A DNA stretch of 17,244 bases from an uncultured Atopostipes sp. (GCA_947296835.1 CAMYQS010000006.1:1-17244); one strand, 5' to 3'. Positions 1-6,651 are shown, counted from the stretch's first letter. Notes: a model not told the origin generated them from the sequence alone. A program made the numbers and translations.

Positions 1-698
1 TGTATGTACCGTTGATAGAACACGCCTGAATACATGTTTCTGTAACGCTCTTTAATGCGCTCGGTAAGGCTCAGGTTATCATCCATAGTAAAGTGTAAAT
101 GAATGAGGTTCTTTTCGTCCTTCTTATCAATCCAATCTGTCTTAAAGAAGTGGAAAGGACCGTCCGGGTTACAGTTAAACCACATTTTCGAGCCATCCTC
201 TGATAGTCGACCGGTTGCTTGGTTAACAAATGATTGAGGCATTAGTGCGACCTCGTCAAAGAACATTCCGGCTAGCGTAATACCTTGAATCAAATCTTGA
301 GATGATTCGTCTTTACCACCGAATATATAGAAGTAATTCGTAGTATCGCCTTTAGTAACGATCAATAAGTTTTCTGACCGCCTGTCTACCCAGCGATAAC
401 CTCTGGACACAAGCATGACTTTCAGTAGGGTTAAAACGTTACGTCTGAATGACCCGATTGTTTTACCGGCCATTCCAAAGTTTTTACCGTTAAATGAAGC
501 CATTGCCCACATAATGTAAGACAGCGACATGGAGATTGTCTTGCCTGAACGAATAGCTCCATCAGCAATAATGCCGTCCATGTCTTTTACTGCGCTATTC
601 TTAGTCCACCAGGTCAATATCTGCTTTTGCTTACGACTAAATGGCTGGAACTTAAACGTAAACGATAATTTAGGGCGTTTTGCTACTCTTCCGGCCAT
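1..698 (-). CDS. terL: Phage terminase large subunit, 5' part (runs off the left edge)
   Basis: This is the ATPase/nuclease motor that translocates phage DNA into the prohead. Only the first 232 residues are in the window, because the frame is still open at position 1. A Walker A motif GAIRSGKT lies at residues 47-54, a Walker B GMFFDE at 144-149, and a coupling-type motif FNCNPDGP at 174-181. This arrangement is typical of the Terminase_3/PBSX XtmB family. The C-terminal RNase H-like nuclease domain lies outside the window. The start is the ATG at 698, preceded by GGGTGAAGAGTT. It lies inside the end of the small-subunit gene (16-bp overlap), so the two are probably translationally coupled. 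Family assignment is firm; the exact subfamily is inferred. Confidence 0.95.
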   Translation of the reverse strand, partial: MAGRVAKRPKLSFTFKFQPFSRKQKQILTWWTKNSAVKDMDGIIADGAIRSGKTISMSLSYIMWAMASFNGKNFGMAGKTIGSFRRNVLTLLKVMLVSRGYRWVDRRSENLLIVTKGDTTNYFYIFGGKDESSQDLIQGITLAGMFFDEVALMPQSFVNQATGRLSEDGSKMWFNCNPDGPFHFFKTDWIDKKDEKNLIHLHFTMDDNLSLTERIKERYRNMYSGVFYQRYI

Positions 699-1489
699 AA
701 CTCTTCACCCTCTGCCTCTAATGCTGCTAAGAATCCATCATCATCACTTTCAACAACGTCTGTTTCGATCAAGAACTCGATTAACCGGTCCATTGCTTTT
801 TGTTTGTCGTATAGCTTAATAACTGGTCCATCACGTCCCATTTTTGCTTCTTGAATCAGTGAACCGTCCATTTCTTCCGGGTCTTTAAAGTAAATAAATG
901 ACCGCTTGACTTTCGTCGGCTCTCCCTGCTCGTCAAATATCATCATGCCTTCATCATCAAACAAGGTAACTTCTTCTGTCCCAAAGTCTACAAAGTCTGT
1001 AATGTCTGCAAATGCCTGTTTTGCCCACTGGCGTTTGATATCCAATGATTCTAAATACAAGTCACTTCTCTGTGCTTTCTTGAGCCGTGACAACTCTTCT
1101 TTAATACGAGCATCTGCCAGTAACGCCGAGCCGTTGGTGTTTGCGGTCGCATAGCTACATCCGTAAGCTTCTTTATAAGCCTTGGTAGCATTGAAATACT
1201 TGAGATATAGCAAACAGAACTGCTTTTGCCTTTCGTTCAGGTCGCTACTCTCATTAAATTCTTCTATAGCTTTTTGCGTTGCAACACTCTTCTTTTTGTT
1301 GCGTTGCGTTGCAACGTTCTTCTTTGTTTGTTGCGTTGCTTTCTTTGGCTCATCTCTCGACCAGCCTTCGCGATTCTTTCTACTTCGCAGAGTGGATGCT
1401 TTGACCCCATGCTTGTCTGCTAGATCCTTCATAGTTATATCTGACGCTTCAAATTCTTCTCTTATCTTGTCCCAATTCGGTTTGCTCAC
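683..1489 (-). CDS. terS: Phage terminase small subunit
   Basis: This 268-residue protein is the DNA-recognition partner of the large terminase; it selects the phage genome and starts packaging. Residues about 5-45 form an HTH domain (DIxMKDLADKHGVKASTLRSR-like), as in PBSX XtmA-type small subunits. Residues about 85-140 match the Terminase_2 core (NERQKQFCLLYL, FNATKAYKEAYG, NGSALLADARIKEEL). An acidic tail follows, perhaps contacting the large subunit. The linker at about 50-75 is basic and repetitive, with two NVATQ/SVATQ units ten residues apart, encoded by repeated GCGTTGCAAC DNA. The start ATG follows GGAGGTGGGTGAACCT, an excellent ribosome site. It lies next to the terminase large subunit gene, and a structured non-coding region lies upstream. 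Confidence 0.92.
   Translation of the reverse strand: MSKPNWDKIREEFEASDITMKDLADKHGVKASTLRSRKNREGWSRDEPKKATQQTKKNVATQRNKKKSVATQKAIEEFNESSDLNERQKQFCLLYLKYFNATKAYKEAYGCSYATANTNGSALLADARIKEELSRLKKAQRSDLYLESLDIKRQWAKQAFADITDFVDFGTEEVTLFDDEGMMIFDEQGEPTKVKRSFIYFKDPEEMDGSLIQEAKMGRDGPVIKLYDKQKAMDRLIEFLIETDVVESDDDGFLAALEAEGEELWPEE
1276..1340. repeat. GCGTTGCAAC direct repeats inside terS (possible packaging recognition site)
   Basis: GCGTTGCAAC occurs at 1276-1285 and again at 1306-1315, exactly 30 bp apart. A shortened GCGTTGC lies at 1334-1340, and an extra GCGTTGC overlaps the middle copy at 1301-1307. The core TTGCAA is palindromic. The repeats encode the ten-residue-periodic VATQ linker of the small terminase. 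In SPP1 and other headful-packaging phages the pac site lies in or beside terS, so a packaging role is a reasonable inference. Simple protein-linker repetition is the alternative. Confidence 0.6.
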
Positions 1490-1535
1490 ATAGGTTCACC
1501 CACCTCCAAAAAATGTTTGTCTTCTTAACAATCAA

Positions 1536-1595
1536 TTACTTAATGCTGCATCCAATCGGGAGAGGAAGAAAACGATTAGACGCAGTATTAAGTAA
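1536..1595. repeat. 23-bp imperfect inverted repeat upstream of terS
   Basis: The left arm (1536-1558) and right arm (1573-1595) are complementary at 20 of 23 positions. The other three are G-T or A-C, so two of the three become G-U wobbles in a minus-strand RNA and only one is unpaired. The 14-nt spacer is purine-rich on the plus strand (GGAGAGGAAGAAAA). No T-run follows on either strand, so it does not look like a terminator. It lies between the terminator at 1602-1629 and the terS ribosome site. Candidate roles are a cos/pac site, a late operator, or a leader structure processed by RNase III. Confidence 0.75.
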
Positions 1596-1597
1596 AC

Positions 1598-1629
1598 AAA
1601 AAAGCCACTGCCAGTTAAGACAGTGACTT
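1598..1629 (-). terminator. Rho-independent terminator between the early operon and terS
   Basis: On the minus strand AAGTCACTG (1629-1621) pairs with CAGTGGCTT (1610-1602) through a 9-bp stem with one wobble and a 10-nt loop. The stem is followed directly by TTTTTTG. This is a classic intrinsic terminator for transcripts coming from the ArpU-like gene. It would separate early transcription from the terminase genes, unless antitermination or a late promoter downstream (1490-1598) takes over. Confidence 0.85.
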
Positions 1630-1815
1630 AGTCGTAGCTCATATGTACACACGGTACGAGCTTCTCTGCAATTTTCAGGCGTGGCCTAGGCATTTCCGTG
1701 CCTTTTGAGTGTTTCCGCACTCATGCGAAGGTCTTCTTTCGATACCTACACACTTATAACAATACATTTATTGTGTCGTGTATGTAGCGCTTTATTGTCG
1801 GATATTCGTCAGATT
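1630..1815 (-). ncRNA. Candidate structured RNA of unknown family
   Basis: There is no plausible reading frame here. Read on the minus strand, the interval folds almost end to end into successive hairpins. H1 spans 1787-1746 (CTACATAC with GTGTGTAG, plus an inner ACAATA/TATTGT stem). H2 spans 1723-1706 (TGAGTG, loop CGGAAA, CACTCA). H3 spans 1703-1688 (AGGCA, the same loop CGGAAA, TGCCT). H4 spans 1687-1677 (AGGC/GCCT), and H5 spans 1662-1636 (AGCTC-GTAC with GTAC-GAGCT). The terminator comes next, as expected for a small RNA or leader 3' end. AGGC/GCCT segments of H3 and H4 could exchange partners. No tRNA, group I intron or riboswitch family is recognised. DNA-level roles such as packaging-protein binding remain possible. 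Confidence 0.5.
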
Positions 1816-2238
1816 TTAAGGCTCTATTTCGAAAGCTATTAATTCTCCACTCTTATATGCCTCTGCGAACTCTATTTGGGCTTTACCCAGCTCTCTATAG
1901 TAAGTATCTTTACTAATGTTTAAGTCCTCAAAAATTTCATAGTCATAGCGCCTATCTTCTGCTATATATTTAAAGTACAGCCTTTGCTTGGATTTGCCTG
2001 ATAAGCAGTTGTACGCCCTATGTACTTCGTTTAACATTTTAGTGGATTTTATCTTGTTCTCGACAAAGTCTCCAGTCGAGTCTGACGTGAGCCCTGTATT
2101 AGATCGTGGCATAATGGAGTAGGATGCCGTTACTTTGGGAGTAGATGCTCCGGCCAGTCTCTTTATGCTATGGTATCTAGACAGTAGATAATTAACATTG
2201 CTCTTTGTTATCTCTTCATCAATTTTGTCAAACAACAT
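1816..2238 (-). CDS. ArpU-like late transcription regulator
   Basis: This 140-residue protein resembles the ArpU/autolysin-regulator family of Gram-positive phages, which are thought to switch on packaging, structural and lysis genes. The C-terminal half (about 70-130) looks like a sigma-70 region-4-type HTH (LSGKSKQRLYFKYI, YDYEIFEDLNISKDTYYRELGKAQ). The N-terminal half is less conserved and may contact DNA or polymerase. It is the last gene before the structured non-coding block and terS, which is the usual place for this regulator. The ATG start is preceded by AAAGGGGATGTTAGG (8-nt spacing). A promoter that it acts on is expected in 1490-1640 but is not recognisable. Family call is good; the exact target is inferred. 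Confidence 0.75.
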   Translation of the reverse strand: MLFDKIDEEITKSNVNYLLSRYHSIKRLAGASTPKVTASYSIMPRSNTGLTSDSTGDFVENKIKSTKMLNEVHRAYNCLSGKSKQRLYFKYIAEDRRYDYEIFEDLNISKDTYYRELGKAQIEFAEAYKSGELIAFEIEP

Positions 2239-2259
2239 CCTAACATCCCCTTTAGTTGC

Positions 2260-2451
2260 TTATAGTGCGCCTCTGGCTTTTAATTCTCCAAACGTACCGT
2301 AAAATTCATCTCTTAAATCCATCTTCTCGACTATCTCATAGCTAGGCTCTTTATCGAATCCGTAATAGTCATCTACTCTTATATACATCCAATCAAAACT
2401 GTGCTTGTCATTGTGCGCGGTATACCAATAGTATTTCATGTTACTCCCCAA
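2260..2451 (-). CDS. Small phage protein of unknown function
   Basis: The protein has 63 residues, with many aromatic and acidic residues (KYYWYT, YIRVDDYYGFD). I do not recognise a family. Two starts are possible. One is TTG at 2451, placed 8 nt after AAAGGAGG. The other is the in-frame ATG four codons later (MKYYWYT), which has only a close GGGGAG in front. The TTG has the better spacing, so it is used here. It lies between a two-helix membrane protein gene and the ArpU-like gene on the same strand and is probably co-transcribed with both. Confidence 0.6.
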   Translation of the reverse strand: MGSNMKYYWYTAHNDKHSFDWMYIRVDDYYGFDKEPSYEIVEKMDLRDEFYGTFGELKARGAL

Positions 2452-2468
2452 TGTTTCTGCCTCCTTTG

Positions 2469-2738
2469 TTATTCTTCTACTTTTTCTCTTGTTTTTACAG
2501 CTAGCTTTGCTTTATACGCAGTGTAGAATGAAGTGATTAGTAACAAAGTCGGCAGTATCCCAATTATTACTGTTGCAACGACTATGAAGAGTGTGACGCT
2601 ATTGGTCCATATAAAGTGTGCGGCCAGCGTTATTAAGAAGAACACAAACCCGCTTAGCCATAGCGCACTTACCGTAGATAATATTGTTAGCTTTTCTTCA
2701 TACTCAATCTTCTCGAATAATGTCTGCTTTCTTTCCAT
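2469..2738 (-). CDS. Small membrane protein with two transmembrane helices
   Basis: This 89-residue protein has a charged N-terminus (MERKQTLFEKIEYEEK) followed by two strongly hydrophobic stretches, about residues 20-42 and 47-70. A basic, charged tail follows (AKLAVKTREKVEE). There is no signal-peptide cleavage site, so it probably sits in the host inner membrane with both ends in the cytoplasm. It starts at an ATG after AGGAGGAAACATC. It lies in the late part of the early operon rather than in a lysis cassette, so it is not assumed to be a holin. Function is unknown; superinfection exclusion or host-membrane modification are guesses only. Confidence 0.7.
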   Translation of the reverse strand: MERKQTLFEKIEYEEKLTILSTVSALWLSGFVFFLITLAAHFIWTNSVTLFIVVATVIIGILPTLLLITSFYTAYKAKLAVKTREKVEE

Positions 2739-2755
2739 GATGTTTCCTCCTTGTT

Positions 2756-3169
2756 TTATACATCCACATGTTTGAATCCTCTTCCTTGTCTCTTTGCGAG
2801 AATCAGTGGCGTGTTGTATTCCTTCATAAACATTTTTGCTTTAATCTTAAAGTCCGGCGTCTGCATTCCTTTTACATCAATTACTTTCTTTGTACCGTCA
2901 TTCTCAGTAACTATAAAGTCCGGAATATACTTAATGGCTCGCACCCTAGAGGGCTTACCTCTTTTGGTCTTCTTACTAGGATGATTGAAGCCCTCCAATA
3001 ACGTAAATTCTTTTTGCATCTCAAAGCCCTTTATCTCTCCGGCCTTTTTTAATATCTTGAGCCGGTTGTAATAGGCAGCCTCTGCTTTGCTATCAAACTC
3101 AATACCATCAATGGTTATCTTTTTGTTCCTGTATTTGTTAGGTTTACGACTTCGTTTCACTGTATCCAT
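2756..3169 (-). CDS. DUF1064 family protein, probable PD-(D/E)XK nuclease
   Basis: This 137-residue basic phage protein matches the DUF1064 family. It has the pattern of a PD-(D/E)XK nuclease fold: an early acidic residue in EFDSKAEAAYYNRL (about 25-37), then PDF (about 87-89), then the IDVKG core (about 100-104), and further lysines. Members occur in the replication or late-early regions of Gram-positive phages, where a branched-DNA or Holliday-junction nuclease role has been proposed. The biochemical activity here is inferred from the motifs. The start follows TGGAGGCAGA. The next gene upstream is mazG, all on one strand with short gaps. Confidence 0.8.
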   Translation of the reverse strand: MDTVKRSRKPNKYRNKKITIDGIEFDSKAEAAYYNRLKILKKAGEIKGFEMQKEFTLLEGFNHPSKKTKRGKPSRVRAIKYIPDFIVTENDGTKKVIDVKGMQTPDFKIKAKMFMKEYNTPLILAKRQGRGFKHVDV

Positions 3170-3193
3170 TCTGCCTCCAGTCTTCTAACTCCT

Positions 3194-3493
3194 CTACAAA
3201 TCTTCTTCTTTAACAAATACTCCTTTTATCATTTCGCCTTTTCTATCTGCAATCTCGTTATACGCTGTTTCTAAACATTCTTCTAAAGTTAAGCCGTTTT
3301 GTTGCGCTAGGATAATAAGTGTTACTACTACGTCTCCGATTCCGCCCTTTAATTCTTCTGGCTTGTTCTTAGCCAGTGCGTCCGCAACTTCTCCGATTTC
3401 TTCTATCACTTTTAAAAACTGCTTACTTGGTTCTGCCTTGTCCAAGTCTTTATCTTTAGACCACTTTTCAACTAACTTTACTAACCTATCCAT
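3194..3493 (-). CDS. MazG-like nucleotide pyrophosphohydrolase
   Basis: This 99-residue protein of the all-alpha NTP pyrophosphohydrolase superfamily has the metal-binding signature FLKVIEEIGEVADAL (about residues 23-37) and the matching ELKGGIGDVVVTLI (about 43-56), giving the EExxE...ExxD set. Family enzymes hydrolyse (d)NTPs to monophosphates; phage versions may tune nucleotide pools or (p)ppGpp responses. The ATG at 3493 is preferred, with TAGGGGG ten nt upstream. An upstream in-frame start would sit inside the preceding 57-codon gene, whose stop overlaps this start (ATGGATAG). A soluble cytoplasmic enzyme, probably co-expressed with its neighbours. Confidence 0.88.
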   Translation of the reverse strand: MDRLVKLVEKWSKDKDLDKAEPSKQFLKVIEEIGEVADALAKNKPEELKGGIGDVVVTLIILAQQNGLTLEECLETAYNEIADRKGEMIKGVFVKEEDL

Positions 3494-3659
3494 TTTTGCG
3501 TTTCCCCCTAATTTGCTTTTGACCTTTGCGACCACGGAACTGATCCTTGTGTCGCAAAATGTACTCTCTACCGCTGACTTTGATTACAGTTGGTCTGTCG
3601 TTCTTCACTTTCAGTATATGAACAATAGGTCTGTAAGTATCTCCGACTTTTCGCGTCAT
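3486..3659 (-). CDS. Short basic phage protein
   Basis: This 57-residue protein begins MTRKVGDTYR and ends in a lysine/arginine-rich tail (FRGRKGQKQIRGKRKNG). Its predicted pattern is short beta strands plus a positively charged tail, which suggests nucleic-acid contact, but no family is recognised. Support for coding comes from the ATGA overlap with the preceding gene's stop, a GGAGGG ribosome site 5 nt upstream, and an 8-nt overlap of its own stop with the MazG start (ATGGATAG). The tight overlaps at both ends are typical of this operon. Confidence 0.7.
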   Translation of the reverse strand: MTRKVGDTYRPIVHILKVKNDRPTVIKVSGREYILRHKDQFRGRKGQKQIRGKRKNG

Positions 3660-4006
3660 TTAATTCCCTCCAATATATCCAATATTTGTTGTTTGTATTT
3701 CTCGTCTTTTCCTATACTTAAAATGACTACAGCTTTGAGATAACCTATAAATTCGTCTTCAGACAATAAGCTTTGCAACATTCCGAGCTCGCCATCAAGT
3801 TGTACTTTAGTATCTTTTGGAGTAGCCACTTCCTGTACACCGTTAATTTTTATATTATTTTTAAAAGATTCTTTATGCTTAAAATTCACTTTGCTATTTT
3901 CTACATAAACATAGAAGTCTTTCCCATCCACCGGCTCGTACAAATCAATTTCTGTAGGTTTTTGTCCAAATATCCAAAATAATCCTTCTCTTTCTAGTTC
4001 AATCAT
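3656..4006 (-). CDS. Hypothetical phage protein, probably 5'-frameshifted
   Basis: The protein has 116 residues when started at the ATG at 4006; no family is recognised. It is mainly hydrophilic, with aromatic patches in the first third (GLFWIFGQ, FYVYVEN) and a helical C-terminus. The start is suspicious. No good ribosome site precedes 4006, yet the frame stays open upstream and reads convincingly as coding (LKEFKVDSKEEYDAL). A strong AAGGAGG site with an ATG at 4062 lies just upstream but in another frame, giving only MDSFKRV and a stop. Removing one G after that ATG would join the two as MIVLKEFKVD. So the gene is either recently frameshifted and re-initiating internally, or is read by +1 frameshifting near AAA-AGA. 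Confidence 0.6.
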   Translation of the reverse strand: MIELEREGLFWIFGQKPTEIDLYEPVDGKDFYVYVENSKVNFKHKESFKNNIKINGVQEVATPKDTKVQLDGELGMLQSLLSEDEFIGYLKAVVILSIGKDEKYKQQILDILEGIK

Positions 4007-4064
4007 TAATGCGTCATATTCTTCTTTGCTGTCTACTTTAAACTCTTTTAAAACTATCCATGAT
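4007..4064 (-). pseudogene. Out-of-frame 5' end of the 3656-4006 gene
   Basis: On the minus strand AAGGAGG (4078-4072 region) is followed 7 nt later by ATG at 4062, which opens only a 7-codon frame. The +1 frame over the same bases continues without a stop into the downstream gene and looks like normal coding sequence. No start codon is available in that frame. The simplest reading is a single-base insertion immediately after the original start codon. Confidence 0.5.
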
Positions 4065-4073
4065 CATTCCTCC

Positions 4074-5933
4074 TTAAAATCCACCTAAGTTAGATAGTGC
4101 ATTATTAATTCTTACACTGTCTTTAGCTGTCAATTCATCAGTAATGTGTGAATAAACATTTTGAGTAGTTGATAAATTCGAATGTCCTAATCTCTTTGAG
4201 ACAGTTTGCATTGATACGCCGTTCGCGAGCAGAACACTGGCGTGAGTATGCCTCAACGAATGAATGGATATTCTCGGAATTTCAGCTTCTTCGCATTTCT
4301 CAACTAAATAATTGTTTATTGACGAGTTGTGCATTTTTTTCCCGTCAGCTACAAAAATAGGGAGGTCTTCACCAATATCTTTAATCAAATTTTTAAAGAG
4401 AATCATCGTCATACTGTCCACGAATATAGTTCTCATTGAAGACTTATTTTTGGTTGGCTGGAAATTATTTGCTCCCTTTTTGTAATTAAGTGTTTTATTG
4501 ACGGTGATTTCGTTTTTCTCATAATCAAAGCTATCGACCGTCAAACCAAGGAGTTCTCCAAAACGAAAACCTGTTTTGGCGGCTAGGAATGTAATCCAAG
4601 ATGCCTTCGTCTGTAGGTTGTTTAAGTCTGTCCCGTAATCTAATGCCAAGAGCAGTTTATCCAATTCGTGTTCGGATATGAATTTATTGGCTGAATGAGA
4701 ATTGCTGGTTCCACTTAGCTCTAGTCCATACGTAGGATCCCTTTTTAATAACCCTTCGTATTCTGCATCCCTTAAAGAGCGTTTAATCAAATTGTTAATA
4801 TCCATTAGAGTTTGTTTTGATAACCTTTTTCCCAATTGGTTAAAGAAGTTTTGGTAAACCGAACGTGTAACTTGTTCCAAGTGCATATCCGGACAATATT
4901 CACGAATGTAGCCGTTAGCAATTCGATACTTTTCAAAGGTTACGTCTCGTACACTGTCTCTCTTATATACAAAACTCCACCACTGATGATAATCTGACCA
5001 CAAGGTGCTGCTATCAACTTTGATATCCAACGGTCTCCACCAATCATGGTTTGTATTTGATAACCTTCTAACTCCTGCAGTTTGAACGCCTATTTCTCTA
5101 AGAAAGTTACTTATTTTATTTCTTGAATATCCCACTTCGTGCGCTATCTCATCAATTGTTTTTGTTTTAGCCATTTCAATGATTTCATCTTTTCTGTCAT
5201 ACACCGTAGCATCAGGAATTGTTTCGAGTTCATTCTTAGTACAGAATTCATATATATCTTTTAGCGAAAAATCTAATTCTTTTGCTATCTCTCTAGGAGT
5301 CTTAACTTTGACCATGTCCCTAATTTCTTCATCGTAGGTTTCAACTCTTTTTTGGTTTCGTTTGATAACTTTGACATCATTTTCTTTGCAGTATAAACTG
5401 ACGTAGGCTTTTGAATACCCAATTTCTCTTGCGATTTGCGGGATTGTCATTTTGGTAGCTAATTTTCTAATTTTTTCATCATAATCACCGATTGTTCGAT
5501 TACTTAAAGTTTTAATGTTGTGCTCTTTACAATAGTTCATCACTCGATAGTAACCGAACCCAATGGCATCCGCTAATTCTTTAGTTGTTTTAGATTTAGC
5601 AAGCTCCCGAATCGTTTTGTCTTTGCTGCCGAGACTTTTTTCTATATCCGATACTGGGTGTATGTCATTTTCTGAACAGTAGGCTTTTATATAAGATTCC
5701 GAATAACCAATTTCTTTCGCTATCTCTTTCGTCGTCATTGTTTTAGATAGTTCTCTTATTTCTTCACCATACATATCTATATTTTTACTAAGTGTCTCAA
5801 TGTTATTCTCTTTGCAGTACTTTATTACATCAAAGTAGTGTAATCCCAGTGAGTCCGATATCTCTTTAACTGTGTTCGTATCCGCCATTTCCCTTATCTG
5901 TTTGTCATATTCTAAAGCTTTGGTTTTCTCCAT
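4074..5933 (-). CDS. Tyrosine recombinase with six tandem N-terminal HTH repeats
   Basis: This 619-residue protein joins two parts. Residues 1-290 hold six related units of 46-49 residues, each with a helix such as YDEEIRxLxKxKT, then an HTH-like IAKEIGYSxxYVxxYC, then a linker (KENxI). Conserved isoleucines fall at about 13, 59, 108, 155, 204 and 251. Residues about 305-410 are the SAM-like core-binding domain, and 420-610 the catalytic domain. The full active set is visible: R457 (TGFRFGE), K495, H558 and R561 (HSLRHTH), H584 (RLGHSN) and Y594 (NVYSH). The usual integrase arm-binding domain is replaced by the HTH array, making it about 1.6 times the usual length. It is transcribed with the lytic genes, not from a separate lysogeny module. 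Whether it integrates the phage, resolves dimers or acts on another element is unknown. Confidence 0.9.
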   Translation of the reverse strand: MEKTKALEYDKQIREMADTNTVKEISDSLGLHYFDVIKYCKENNIETLSKNIDMYGEEIRELSKTMTTKEIAKEIGYSESYIKAYCSENDIHPVSDIEKSLGSKDKTIRELAKSKTTKELADAIGFGYYRVMNYCKEHNIKTLSNRTIGDYDEKIRKLATKMTIPQIAREIGYSKAYVSLYCKENDVKVIKRNQKRVETYDEEIRDMVKVKTPREIAKELDFSLKDIYEFCTKNELETIPDATVYDRKDEIIEMAKTKTIDEIAHEVGYSRNKISNFLREIGVQTAGVRRLSNTNHDWWRPLDIKVDSSTLWSDYHQWWSFVYKRDSVRDVTFEKYRIANGYIREYCPDMHLEQVTRSVYQNFFNQLGKRLSKQTLMDINNLIKRSLRDAEYEGLLKRDPTYGLELSGTSNSHSANKFISEHELDKLLLALDYGTDLNNLQTKASWITFLAAKTGFRFGELLGLTVDSFDYEKNEITVNKTLNYKKGANNFQPTKNKSSMRTIFVDSMTMILFKNLIKDIGEDLPIFVADGKKMHNSSINNYLVEKCEEAEIPRISIHSLRHTHASVLLANGVSMQTVSKRLGHSNLSTTQNVYSHITDELTAKDSVRINNALSNLGGF

Positions 5934-5940
5934 TATTTAT

Positions 5941-6651
5941 CTACTCCTCGAATAAGCTCGTCTGCTCTAGTTCGCTTACCTTCTTATCAAAACCGCGCCA
6001 AACAACTTTTTGGCTTTCAATGTGTTTAATCGGTTCGTCCGTCCATTCTCGAACATTTAATGCTTTTTTTAGAAATTCACTATGAGGCATCACGTTAATG
6101 TCACTGTATAGCATGTGATCACCTTTGCTGTTTTGTACAAAGTAAACTTGCTTGTACTTCCTTTCGATCGAATCTCCATGAAGAACAATTGCATTCATTC
6201 CTCGCAACGCCAGGTTATGTAGCAAGTAAATTATTGCAGTATCAGATAGTTCTTCCGCCATATAAAAGTAATTGTGAGGGTAGTAGTTCCAAGGCATCAC
6301 TTGAACCCTATCGTAATTCCATTGAGCAATTAATAATGTGCCTGTCCCAGCTGCCGGATCATACGCATTGAATCCGTCCTCTACATTCTTATTAGCCCTA
6401 GTTAGTTTTGTAAGCAATCGGGCAATGCTATCAGGAGTAAAGTCTTGTTGGTTTGTTTTTCTTTCTGCGGCATATAATTCGAAATATTCTTTAAAGGTGT
6501 CGGTCGACACATCATTTTTTACTTTTAACAAATTATCATAGAATTCTTTTCGTTCTTCCGGCTTAAATAACAAGCCCTTTAATTTACTTTCAAACTGACT
6601 ATGCTGTTCTACCCCTACTAAATCCCAATATTCATGATACTTAACTACCAT
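5941..6651 (-). CDS. N6-DNA-methylase-like protein lacking motif IV
   Basis: This 236-residue protein resembles the catalytic core of type I-style adenine methyltransferases (N6_Mtase/HsdM). It has QQDFTPDSIARLL (68-80) and the SAM-binding motif I, AYDPAAGTGTLLI (96-108), followed by an acidic residue in MAEELSD. The catalytic motif IV, normally [DNS]PP[YF], is absent. Where it should fall, the sequence reads SDINVMPHS (183-191). There is no specificity subunit nearby. It may be a SAM-binding but catalytically inactive or divergent enzyme. From memory, related phage proteins share the INVMPHS segment, so this looks like a family trait rather than a local mutation. The start has AAGGAG 7 nt upstream and overlaps the end of the HNH gene. 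Confidence 0.82.
   Translation of the reverse strand: MVVKYHEYWDLVGVEQHSQFESKLKGLLFKPEERKEFYDNLLKVKNDVSTDTFKEYFELYAAERKTNQQDFTPDSIARLLTKLTRANKNVEDGFNAYDPAAGTGTLLIAQWNYDRVQVMPWNYYPHNYFYMAEELSDTAIIYLLHNLALRGMNAIVLHGDSIERKYKQVYFVQNSKGDHMLYSDINVMPHSEFLKKALNVREWTDEPIKHIESQKVVWRGFDKKVSELEQTSLFEE

Noticed and set aside
1286..1340. Phase-variable simple repeat tract
   Set aside because: Units are imperfect and differ in spacing (30 and 28 bp); the pattern encodes a linker in one continuous frame.
906..1493. Open frames on the plus strand opposite terS
   Set aside because: They lack ribosome sites, have low-complexity Ser/Phe-rich translations and lie entirely opposite a well-supported gene.
1630..1815. 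tRNA, group I intron or known riboswitch
   Set aside because: No T-loop, CCA-type acceptor or anticodon arm. Too short and without P7-like elements for an intron. No consensus of c-di-GMP, T-box or other riboswitches that I could match.
2469..2738. Holin
   Set aside because: Two membrane helices fit some holins, but it lies in the early region before the late regulator and has no endolysin neighbour.
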